From the NCBI GenBank assembly GCA_963850915.1, contig CAWKND010000004.1:1116001-1180000 (forward strand): a DNA stretch of 64,000 nt. Reading direction: 5' to 3'. Both the position numbers and the translations under genes were made by a program. This DNA comes from CAVTWH01 sp963850915 (GTDB lineage Bacteria; Actinomycetota; Actinomycetes; Mycobacteriales; Micromonosporaceae). The number at the start of each line of letters is the position of its first letter. Position 1 is the first letter of the stretch. The notes beneath the pieces were generated by a model. The model saw only the letters and a program-made list of their open reading frames with translations, was not told the origin of the DNA and made no database searches. Below, piece after piece: positions 42,804 to 50,546 of the stretch.

Positions 42804-44897
42804 TTAGGGAACCGCGCAGAAGCCGGTACTGGTAGTGCTCTGACCCGGTTGCAGGATCTTGTTCCACGGGTTGTTCGGGTCGGCGTGCACGTTGGTGGCC
42901 TGGTTGCCCACCTGCGTGTAGGCGAGGTTCCACGCCTGGTTGATGTGGTAGTTGCCGGGTACCGGGAAGCTGGTGTTCCAGGCCACCGCGGCGCCCGTGT
43001 TGTTGGTGACCGTGATGTCGGCGCAGTAGCCCCAGGGCTGGATGCCGGGTGCGCGTACGTTCACCGTGACCGGTAGGCCGGTCGGGATGGTCGTCGTTCC
43101 GCCGGGAAGTACCACGCCCGGGGCGCCGGCCGCACAGGTCAGCTTCAACAGCAGGTCGACCTGTGGCGGTGGTACCGGCAGCGGAGCCGTGGTGACCGTG
43201 TTGCAGCCGGGCGCCGTTGCCTGTACCTCATAGAGGCCGGGCAGCACGTCCCAGCGGAACCCACCGGTGGCATCGGTGGTCTCCGGGTTGGTGGTGGGTT
43301 GGATGTTCGCCGGCGGTGCGGGAACGAACGGCCCCGCCGCGGTACCGGAGGTGGAGCGCAGCACCGTGACGGTGGCGTTCTGCACCGGCAACCCGTTGGT
43401 GGTCTGCACGTGACCACTCGGGTCGATGAAGACCGGCACGGTACGGCTGTCGGCGCCGCCCGGACACGGGATGCTGACCGCGATCGTCGAGCCGTCGTGG
43501 CCGGGGTTCAACGGCCCCGCCGTACCGACGTAGATGCCGGATCCCGCCGGTGTTTCGGCGAGCGTGCCGGTGAAGTCGGCTGTCGCGCCGTTACCGGGGT
43601 GCAGGGTGTACGTCCCGGAACCGGCACCCGGGCAGCTGGCGTACTTGATGGTGAAGACGTCGTTCCAGTGGATCACCGGGCTGTTGCCGTTGCGTACGTG
43701 TCCGGTGACCCCGTTGGGGTCGTTGGCGAGTACCGAGAGCGGCTTCACCGAGAACGCCGTGGTACCCAGCGCACCGCCCTGCGCGGCGCCACCGTCCGCC
43801 GGCAGGTCCCAGACCTCGAAGCCGGTCTGTACCGAGGTCAGCCACCAGGACGGCGAGACACACTCACCGAGTACGGTGCCGTCGTTCTGCGCCGGGCAGA
43901 TCCCGTTGAGTTGCGAAGCCAACGCCGGCCGGGCACTGCCGTTCCAGGTCAACGAGTCGTCGAGGAACTGCTTGGCATCGAGTTCGAAGTCGGTCGTCGG
44001 CGTCTGCTTGACGTAGCTGACGATGTTCCACGGACGGGCGCCATTCGGGTCCTGCCGGCCGACCCAGACATCCCAGCCGCCGCCCGCACTGTCGATGTAG
44101 GTGCCGAGCTTCGTACCGGCCGGGGTGATCGGCGTGGTCAGCGTCGCGCCGTTCGTGCCGTAGCCGTGGTTGTTGATCCACAGCATGATCTCGGCGCCGT
44201 CGTTCTGGTTCAGCGCCGCCGCGTTCGCCGGCAGCGCCGGGGAGACGCCACGATCCAACCAGATGTCGTACGCCACGTCGAAGGTACCGACGCCGGCGTT
44301 CGGCAGCGTCACCTTCCAGCTCGATGGCAGTGATACCAACGAGTTGAGCGTGATCGGGAACGGTGCGCCGGTCCCGACCGAGCACTGCGTGAAGTGGCAG
44401 CCCTTGTAGATGGCCGGGTAGTCCGACGGGAAGTGCGGGTTGTTGGGCGTCCAGTGGCACGCGTCGTTGACGTTCGGGGCGCCGGTACACGCGAGGTCCG
44501 GGCGACCGTTCGGGAAGTACGTGCTGCCCGTGTAGTTGGAGAAGTGGTACGCGCCGGTCTGGTCGTCCAGCGTGATGGTCTGGCTGGCGGTGGTCTTGCC
44601 GGCCCAGGTGGCGTTGTTGTTCCAGAAGTTGGCCATCACCCGGTTGGTACCGACGTTGTTCTGGATGGTGCCGCTCCACGGGATGCCGATGTTCGCGAAG
44701 CCACCCTGGGTACCGGCGACATCGGTGGTACCGACACTTCCGGTCGGCGCGGTGGCGCCGGATGTCCAGGTCATTGTCATGGTCTGGTTGACGTTTGCCG
44801 ACGCCGGCCCGGCCAGCGCCACGAAGCTGACAACCATCGCCACCACGAGCGCGGACGCGGCGGCGGCGACGGTTGTTCGGGTAGGTCTCCGGTGCAT
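42804..44897 (-). CDS. Secreted GH12-family endoglucanase-like protein with C-terminal binding domains
   Basis: A 697-aa exported protein. Signal peptide residues 1-34 (AAAASALVVAMVVSFVALAGPASA). Residues about 35-390 fit GH12: SSWKVTLPNAGVGTFDVAYDIWLD, the nucleophile E236 in NDGAEIMLWI, GGGWDVWVGRQ, WNIVSYVK, and the acid/base E361 in SVQTGFEVWDLP. After this come a beta domain, an Ig/transthyretin-like domain (VQNATVTVLRSTSGT, FRWDVLPGLYEVQATAPGC) and a CBM2-like end (WGYCADITVTNNTGAAVAWN). It should hydrolyse beta-1,4-glucan or xyloglucan outside the cell. The ATG at 44897 follows GGAGG. Inserts make the catalytic domain longer than usual. Confidence 0.75.
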   Translation of the reverse strand: MHRRPTRTTVAAAASALVVAMVVSFVALAGPASANVNQTMTMTWTSGATAPTGSVGTTDVAGTQGGFANIGIPWSGTIQNNVGTNRVMANFWNNNATWAGKTTASQTITLDDQTGAYHFSNYTGSTYFPNGRPDLACTGAPNVNDACHWTPNNPHFPSDYPAIYKGCHFTQCSVGTGAPFPITLNSLVSLPSSWKVTLPNAGVGTFDVAYDIWLDRGVSPALPANAAALNQNDGAEIMLWINNHGYGTNGATLTTPITPAGTKLGTYIDSAGGGWDVWVGRQDPNGARPWNIVSYVKQTPTTDFELDAKQFLDDSLTWNGSARPALASQLNGICPAQNDGTVLGECVSPSWWLTSVQTGFEVWDLPADGGAAQGGALGTTAFSVKPLSVLANDPNGVTGHVRNGNSPVIHWNDVFTIKYASCPGAGSGTYTLHPGNGATADFTGTLAETPAGSGIYVGTAGPLNPGHDGSTIAVSIPCPGGADSRTVPVFIDPSGHVQTTNGLPVQNATVTVLRSTSGTAAGPFVPAPPANIQPTTNPETTDATGGFRWDVLPGLYEVQATAPGCNTVTTAPLPVPPPQVDLLLKLTCAAGAPGVVLPGGTTTIPTGLPVTVNVRAPGIQPWGYCADITVTNNTGAAVAWNTSFPVPGNYHINQAWNLAYTQVGNQATNVHADPNNPWNKILQPGQSTTSTGFCAVP

Positions 44898-45040
44898 GTG
44901 GGTCCTCCGTTGGGGGTATGCCAAAAGGCACACCGATTACCACACGGAGTAATCGCCTCACATAAGGTGACTAGGCGATACCACTGCGATACAAAACAGG
45001 TACTCCCGGCTCTGTCACCAACCCAACGCGAAGCCGTATG

Positions 45041-45790
45041 TCACAGGGATTTGCCGGCCGCTTCGCGGATGACCTCGGTGACAGCATCGGGGTGGCTGAT
45101 CATTGACAGGTGGCCGGCGTCGACCCGGGTGATCGTCGCTTTGGCGCGCTCGGCCATCAACTGCTGCTGCGCGGGCACGATGATCTTGTCGGAGGTACCG
45201 AGTACGTACCAGGAAGGGATGGTCTGCCAGGCTGGTACCCCCGATGGTGTGTTCCCGGCGCTGAGGGACAGCGGGCGCTGGCCGGCGTAGAGAAGCTCGG
45301 CGGCGTCGGTGGCCACCCCGCTGGCGAACGTCGGGACGAACAAGCTCTTCTTGAGGTACAGGTCGACGTCGCCTTCGGGCGCTCCGGGGTAGGGCACGAA
45401 GTCGAAGATGGTGGTCGGATCGGCCGCCACGGCGGACTCGGCGCCGGCGAGCGGGAACACCGTCTCGCCCTCGTCCGGGGCGAACGCGTCGACGTAGACG
45501 AGCGCTTTGACGTTGCTGTTGCCGGTGGCCGCATTGGTGATCACGGCGCCGCCGTAGGAGTGCCCGACCAGGATGACCGGCCCGTTGACGGTCGACAGGA
45601 AGCTGGCGACGTTGGCCGCGTCGTTCGTCAGATTTCGCAGCAGATTGGGGAGGGCCCGCACCGCGTAGCCATCGCGACTCAGCTGCGGTATGACGCCGTT
45701 CCACGATGAGCCGTCGGCCCACGCGCCGTGGATGAGGACGATGGTCGCCGGGTCACCGCCGCTCGGGGTGCGCATCGGATCCTCAGACAT
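45041..45790 (-). CDS. Alpha/beta-fold hydrolase
   Basis: A 249-aa alpha/beta hydrolase of the salicylate-esterase-like type. Oxyanion-hole strand IVLIHGAWADGSSWNGVIP, nucleophile elbow VGHSYGGAV with the catalytic serine, and catalytic histidine in RVDAGHLSMISHP. No signal peptide. The ATG at 45790 has a GGAG site four bases upstream; a longer frame to 45880 lacks one. It is a single gene. The substrate is not evident. Confidence 0.87.
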   Translation of the reverse strand: MSEDPMRTPSGGDPATIVLIHGAWADGSSWNGVIPQLSRDGYAVRALPNLLRNLTNDAANVASFLSTVNGPVILVGHSYGGAVITNAATGNSNVKALVYVDAFAPDEGETVFPLAGAESAVAADPTTIFDFVPYPGAPEGDVDLYLKKSLFVPTFASGVATDAAELLYAGQRPLSLSAGNTPSGVPAWQTIPSWYVLGTSDKIIVPAQQQLMAERAKATITRVDAGHLSMISHPDAVTEVIREAAGKSL

Positions 45791-46067
45791 GGTGTCTCCT
45801 TCCAGGCATTCCGGATTTGCCACCAATCGTAGGACCGGGGAGCGCTGCTGGGGCCGCGATGGGATTTGTCCCGCCGACACCCTCCGTCGCGAGCCCCGCC
45901 GATGGTGAGCCGGTGACGCGGGTGCTCACTGAGGTCGCAGCAGCACCAGGCGGCCACAGCGGTTGAGGAACATCAATCACGACGTGTACGACGTCGCGGT
46001 CGACTAACGTGGCCGGAACCCGAGGCTGGTTGGGCAGAGCCCCAGACCATCAGAAGGGGGTACCGCA

Positions 46068-46505
46068 GTGGATACCGCCAAACTCACGATGCTGCTCTAC
46101 GACCCCGAAGCACGGGTGATCGTGTACGGCCTCGCCCACGCCTACCCTTCACCACCAACGGATTCCGGCCCGCAGCGGCTGCACGCGGCACTTCAACGGC
46201 TGGTCGAGACGGCCGATCCCGCGCAGGTGGAGAGCTGGTTGTCCGATGAGACCGCCAACCGTGCGATCACCGTTGAGCAGATCCGGGGGACCTTCGGCGA
46301 CGAGGTGATCGTCGACCTGGGGCGGTACGCCGGCAGTGAACCGGACGAGGTGGCCTGGCAACTGACGGCTGTGCTGCCGGATCTCGTCGATGCGTTCAGC
46401 CCCGGCGGCGTCATGGTCGACGCGGCCGAACTCCGGGCCGAGTTCATCGATGCCCGCGACACCGCGGAGCTGTCGGCCGGCCCGTTCGCGCCGCACGTCC
46501 ACTGA
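46068..46505 (+). CDS. YidB/DUF937-like protein with N-terminal extension
   Basis: A 145-aa soluble protein. Residues 35-115 (LHAALQRLVETADPAQVESWLSDETANRAITVEQIRGTFG, DEVAWQLTAVLPDLVDAFSPGG) follow the pattern of YidB-family proteins: VxSWL, ITxEQI, and VLPxLVDxxxPxG. The GTG follows AAGGGGG. Function is unknown in the family. It stands alone and converges on the acyltransferase-like gene. Confidence 0.65.
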   Translation: MDTAKLTMLLYDPEARVIVYGLAHAYPSPPTDSGPQRLHAALQRLVETADPAQVESWLSDETANRAITVEQIRGTFGDEVIVDLGRYAGSEPDEVAWQLTAVLPDLVDAFSPGGVMVDAAELRAEFIDARDTAELSAGPFAPHVH

Positions 46506-46528
46506 CGCACCGGTTGCCAGGCCGGTTG

Positions 46529-47473
46529 CTACATCGGGAAGCGGCCGGAGCGCCAGTACCAGTGGCCGCCGGCCTGCAGGTGGTCGATGATCGCGCGCTG
46601 GAGCACGGTACCGCGCGGCAGTTGGTCGAGCGGCGTTGTCAGGCTCCGGAACGCGAACCGGAGTACCTCGACGTCGGCGTCCAGCCCTTCCGGCACCTCG
46701 TACGGCTCCAGCTCGAACCGCTGCTGGAACCGGACGATGTTGGAGTCCGCGGGCAGATAATCCTGCAGCTGCGGGTCGAGTAGCCACGAGCCGCAGGAGA
46801 ACTCCGGGTAGCGCTCGTCGGGAAAGTGGCGTGGGAAGAACACGCGCGCCTCGTCGAGCGACGCGTCGACCACCGCCGGGGTCATCGGCCCCGCCTCGGG
46901 GATGTGCAGGCCGATGGCGGTGTCCCCGCGCTGGTACTGCAGCCGGCCCAGCTCGTAGAGGCCACCGCGGGCGTGCAGCGTCAGCCAGCTCTGCATGACC
47001 GGCCAGCCCTCGCGGTGCATCCGCCGGTCGACCGCGAGGTTGCGGCCCAGGTCGGCGAGGGTGGCCCAGGACACGGCATCGGCGACGCCGTGGTCGCGGT
47101 GGTACCCCCGGACGACGTCGACCAGGGCCAGGTAGGCGTACACGTAGAGATGCCGCCAGCCGGGGCCCCGCTCACGCGGCAGCTCCGGACCGGGCGACAG
47201 CCAGCCGTGGCCGCCGAGATCGGCGCGGACCAGAGCGATCGACCGGTCGAGCAGCCAGCGCAGCTCGGGAGTCCACAGTGGAGAGTCGGGATCGGGCCAG
47301 CCCGCCATGATCTCGGCGGCGTCGTCCGGCCGCACCGCGAGCCGCTCGAGGAGCGCGGGCGCGGCGGACTTCGCGGGCAGCGGAGCCGAGGACAGGTCGC
47401 CGGCGAGCCGGTATACGCGCTCGACCTCCTCGACGGGTACCCCCAGCCGCGCGGCGGTGTCGTCCAGCTCCAC
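46529..47473 (-). CDS. DUF5596-like N-acyltransferase-domain protein
   Basis: A 314-aa cytoplasmic protein. The segments WLLDRSIALVRADLGGHG, WRHLYVYAYLALVDVVRGYHRDHG, DLGRNLAVDRRMHREGWPVMQSWLTLHARGGLYELGRLQY and GLHIPEAGPMTPAVVDASLDEARVFFPRHFPDERY match actinobacterial proteins annotated as acyltransferase-domain (DUF5596). I recall such genes beside glycosidases, as here beside GH16. The GTG at 47473 has a GGTAGGG site. A longer start at 47596 would leave six bases to the divergent GH16 gene. Confidence 0.65.
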   Translation of the reverse strand: MELDDTAARLGVPVEEVERVYRLAGDLSSAPLPAKSAAPALLERLAVRPDDAAEIMAGWPDPDSPLWTPELRWLLDRSIALVRADLGGHGWLSPGPELPRERGPGWRHLYVYAYLALVDVVRGYHRDHGVADAVSWATLADLGRNLAVDRRMHREGWPVMQSWLTLHARGGLYELGRLQYQRGDTAIGLHIPEAGPMTPAVVDASLDEARVFFPRHFPDERYPEFSCGSWLLDPQLQDYLPADSNIVRFQQRFELEPYEVPEGLDADVEVLRFAFRSLTTPLDQLPRGTVLQRAIIDHLQAGGHWYWRSGRFPM

Positions 47474-47602
47474 GCGGACGACCCTACCCGCCAGCCGTAT
47501 GCCGCTGCCTGCCCGGTGCGTCCGGATCCGAGCGCGGATCGCGTCAAGCACCCGACAGACGTCCGATGCCGGTGCCCATGGCGGCGTGCTACACATACGG
47601 GC

Positions 47603-48922
47603 GTGACCAGGGTCGGCTCGGTTCGGCGGCGTGCCGGCGGACAGGTGGCGGCGGCCGTGACCGCGGCGATCATGCTGGTCGTTTTCACCGCTGACGCTCC
47701 GGTGACCCCGGCCCCACCCGCGCCGCCGGTGTCCATCCGGGTGGTCGCGCCGAGCGCCGGTACCGTGGTGTCCGGTACCGCCACCGTCACGTTCGACGGC
47801 TCGGGTCTGGCGAGCGTCACCCTGTACCAGTCGGCCCAGCCGGTCGCGACCGCCACCGTCTCGCCCGACGGTACGCGGGCGACCGCACTCGTTGACACCA
47901 CAGTGTTCCGGGACGGACCGGTGGAGTTGACCGCCCGGGGTAGCGGTGCCGGGCGCCGCGGCCGGCAGGCCAGCACGCCGGTACCGCTCACCGTCGACAA
48001 CTCGGTGGCCGACCCGCACCCCGCCGGCTACAGCATGGTCTTCGACGACGAGTTCTCCGGTACCGCGCTGGACCGTTCGCTGTGGTGTACCCGCTACATG
48101 TACGACGGCGGTCCGCAGTTGCAGGTACCCGACCAGTCGTGCCTGGAGCAGGACCCGGATACCGGGGACACCCTGGGCACCCTCGACACCCTGGGCGGCA
48201 ACGGCAGCGAGTCGGGGCAGGAGGCGCAGGTGTACCGCGACTTCAACGTCGACGGCCTGCCGATGCAGGTCGTCCACGACGGGTACCTGTCGCTGCGGGC
48301 CACCGCCACCCGGCTGGATCAACCGTATCTGAAGTACGAGTCGGGGATGATCCGCAGCAAACAGGAGTTCGAGCCCACCGAGGGGCACCCGCTGTACCTC
48401 ACCGCCCGGGTACGCCAGCCCGACGTGGTGGGTACCTGGCCGGCGTTCTGGCTCGCCGGCGGGTACGGCGACGGCCGGGTCCGGCCGCCCTGGCCACCCG
48501 AGATCGACATCTTCGAGGGGCCGCTCAACAAGAGCGAAGCGACAGCGGACGTACTCCAGACCGCCGTGGTGACCGACGGCTGCGACGGTCCGTGCCCGCA
48601 GGGGCCCTTCGGGTACAGCTACTCCGCCCCCGGACTCGACACGCAGTGGGGTGCCTACCACGCCGGCCGTTCGCTCCGCGGCCGGTGGATCGAGGTGGGC
48701 CTGGAGTGGTACACCGACCACGCCTGCTGGTACCTCGACGGGCTGAAGATCTCCTGCCAGTCGTACCGGTGGGTGGCCAACGACGGCCCGGACGTGACAA
48801 CACCCGCCGCGATCCTGCTCAACCTGGCCATCGGTGGCCCGTGGGCCGGCGCTGACGGGGTGGACGACGCCGCGTTCCCCACCTCGTTCGACATCGACCA
48901 CGTCCGGGTGTACCGGTCCTGA
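47603..48922 (+). CDS. Secreted GH16-family glycoside hydrolase
   Basis: A 439-aa exported enzyme. N-terminal signal/anchor (AAAVTAAIMLVVFTADA), a beta-sandwich domain of about 100 residues (SIRVVAPSAGTVVSGTATVTF), then GH16 from about residue 145 (YSMVFDDEFSGTALDRSLW). The active-site motif is EIDIFEG, with E300 nucleophile, D302 and E305 acid/base. Later come TQWGAYHAG and a WYLDGLKI strand. It hydrolyses beta-1,3 or mixed-linkage glucans or related polysaccharides. The GTG start has no strong ribosome site, so a leaderless transcript is possible. Confidence 0.86.
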   Translation: MTRVGSVRRRAGGQVAAAVTAAIMLVVFTADAPVTPAPPAPPVSIRVVAPSAGTVVSGTATVTFDGSGLASVTLYQSAQPVATATVSPDGTRATALVDTTVFRDGPVELTARGSGAGRRGRQASTPVPLTVDNSVADPHPAGYSMVFDDEFSGTALDRSLWCTRYMYDGGPQLQVPDQSCLEQDPDTGDTLGTLDTLGGNGSESGQEAQVYRDFNVDGLPMQVVHDGYLSLRATATRLDQPYLKYESGMIRSKQEFEPTEGHPLYLTARVRQPDVVGTWPAFWLAGGYGDGRVRPPWPPEIDIFEGPLNKSEATADVLQTAVVTDGCDGPCPQGPFGYSYSAPGLDTQWGAYHAGRSLRGRWIEVGLEWYTDHACWYLDGLKISCQSYRWVANDGPDVTTPAAILLNLAIGGPWAGADGVDDAAFPTSFDIDHVRVYRS

Positions 48923-48959
48923 CCCGACGCCCAACTCGCCGACCGCTGGACTTCCCCGC

Positions 48960-49475
48960 TCAGCAGTCGAACACCGACCAGCAGAGGTCGTTGCGCGACC
49001 GCTGGTCGTCGAGCACCAACTCGCGGATCGGCTCGGGGAGTTGGTCGCGCTGCCACCGGCACTCGAGTAGCCCTGCGTCAACGCTCTGGCCCTCCGGCGC
49101 GGCTGCCCGTACGGCCTTGATCGCGTAGGCGGCCGCGCCGAGTTCGTGCGCGGCGACGTGTGCGACGGCCCCCGCCTGCCCGGCAGCGTACGCGGCGTGC
49201 CGTGCCGCACCGCGCAGGTGTCTGGCCGCGCCCATCGCGTGGCCGCCGGCCGCGCGGGCCGCCGTCATCGTGACCTCGCCGCGTACCCAGGCGCGGGCGT
49301 ACCCGATCGCTTCCCGTGGTCGTGGGTCGGCCGGCTGAACCAGCTCGAACAGCGGAAGGACGTGCTCGGCGCAGGACGCCGCCCAGAGCGCGAGGAGCTG
49401 GTGATCCCGGTCGGTGAGGGTTCCACCGCGGCGAAGCGTGATCAAGCGGGGGTCCCGAACCTTGGGGAGGATCAC
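48960..49475 (-). CDS. Imm5-like putative immunity protein
   Basis: A 171-aa protein matching the Imm-5 family pattern: VRDPRLITLRRGGTLTDRDHQLLALWAASCAEHVLPLFE, REAIGYARAWVRGEVTM, GGHAMGAARHLRGAARHAAYAAGQAGAVAHVAAHELGAAAYAIKA and RDLCWSVFDC-like end. Imm-5 members are paired with polymorphic toxins in some genomes but are often found alone. No toxin, WXG100 or RHS gene is nearby. GTG at 49475 follows AGGAGGG. A defensive role is inferred from the family name only. Confidence 0.75.
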   Translation of the reverse strand: MILPKVRDPRLITLRRGGTLTDRDHQLLALWAASCAEHVLPLFELVQPADPRPREAIGYARAWVRGEVTMTAARAAGGHAMGAARHLRGAARHAAYAAGQAGAVAHVAAHELGAAAYAIKAVRAAAPEGQSVDAGLLECRWQRDQLPEPIRELVLDDQRSRNDLCWSVFDC

Positions 49476-49567
49476 GGGTCTGGACCCTCCTGCCGACGGG
49501 ACGACCTTTGTCCAACCGTAGCGCCGTTCGAGCTCCGGCACGGCCGCCGCGGGCTCCGGGTGCCGGG

Positions 49568-49840
49568 TCAGGTGCTGAGGTGGTTGTCCCGCAAGGATCG
49601 TGGGCGCAGGTCGGTCCACACCCGCGCGATGTGGTCGAGGCACTCCTGGCGGGTACCGCTGGCGCCGTCCGGGTACCAGCCGGCCGGGATCGGCGCGTCG
49701 GCGGAGCACCGGGTACGCCCGGCGACCACCACGGCCACCACCAGTGCGGTATGCAGCGGAGCCATCGTGAGTACCAGCGGGTTGATCAGCAGCAGCAGCG
49801 GTGCCAGGAAGACATTGATGACCGCGAAGAACACCGGCAT
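49568..49840 (-). CDS. Small predicted membrane protein
   Basis: A 90-aa protein starting MPVFFAVINVFLAPLLLLIN, with two hydrophobic segments (residues 1-20 and 25-47) and a hydrophilic tail containing two cysteines. No family is recognised and no clear ribosome site precedes the ATG. The frame overlaps the start of a discoidin remnant on the other strand, so this may be a chance frame. Confidence 0.4.
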   Translation of the reverse strand: MPVFFAVINVFLAPLLLLINPLVLTMAPLHTALVVAVVVAGRTRCSADAPIPAGWYPDGASGTRQECLDHIARVWTDLRPRSLRDNHLST

Positions 49841-49899
49841 GGCGCGGAGTCCCCGGCTACGGGTACTCGCTGTGGGAATTCGCCGGGTACGGCGGGTAG
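49837..49899 (+). pseudogene. Remnant of a discoidin (F5/8C) domain 3' end
   Basis: From 49855 the plus strand reads GYGYSLWEFAGYGG then a stop at 49897. This repeats the conserved end of the discoidin modules of the GH3 gene (TGYGYSLWEF at 32231-32260 and 32630-32659). Only the last blade is left; the sequence before RGVP does not fit. It appears to be the residue of a lost or truncated carbohydrate-binding protein. Confidence 0.5.
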
Positions 49900-49985
49900 T
49901 CCGGGACACAGCGCGGAGCTCCTGGTGGTTCGGCCGCATCGAAACGCCGTGCTGCCAGGAGCTCCGCGCCGAGCCCGGTCGGGGG

Positions 49986-50384
49986 CTACTTGGGTACGTT
50001 GTACCAGACTCCGGCCGCCTCGTACTGGGCAATCACGCTCGATACGACGTCCCCCTGATCGGGTTCGTGGCACTCGCGCCAACTCGGCGGATCACTCGCG
50101 GCGTAGATCGCGCCCCCGTACTGCGCGGACTCGTGCGTACAGGTGACCCTCGCCCGGATCGGATAGTGGCAGCTGTTGTACACCACGAATACCTGGCCGA
50201 TGGCACTGTAGTAGTTCTGGTCGTTGGTGGTCACGGTCCGGGCCTGCAGGTTGCAGCCCCCGCCACCCGGGTTGGGGAGAATCGCGAAGCCAGCCGTGGG
50301 AGCCGCGACCGCCCCCGCGGCGATCCCGGTCGCCGCGACGAGCGCGAGTCGAACCGCCATCGGCACACTTCTTGTCCAGGTCAC
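49986..50384 (-). CDS. Small secreted hypothetical protein
   Basis: A 132-aa exported protein: signal peptide (VRLALVAATGIAAGAVAAPTAGFA) and a mature part of about 95 residues with four cysteines (GGGGCNLQART, VYNSCHYPIRARVTCTHES, SWRECHEPD), likely forming two disulfides. GTG at 50384 follows GAGGAG with six bases. No family is recognised. It is divergent from the SARP regulator. Confidence 0.65.
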   Translation of the reverse strand: MTWTRSVPMAVRLALVAATGIAAGAVAAPTAGFAILPNPGGGGCNLQARTVTTNDQNYYSAIGQVFVVYNSCHYPIRARVTCTHESAQYGGAIYAASDPPSWRECHEPDQGDVVSSVIAQYEAAGVWYNVPK

Positions 50385-50546
50385 TTGCCACTCCTCTACG
50401 GATGTTGGTGTTGCCGTGAGGAGTAGAACAAGGGCCACCTTTCAGCCGGCTTAACGCGGCGAGCACGGTCCTGCCGGTGACCGGCGGTTGGCTCGGGCCG
50501 GGCCAGAGGACACCGACCGCGCGGCGCGGGTTGTAGCTTGGCGGGC

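Noticed and set aside
46529..49210. Continuous minus-strand frame of 893 codons across the GH16 gene
   Set aside because: Only the part up to 47473 resembles a protein family. The rest is antisense to the GH16 gene with its EIDIFEG active site.
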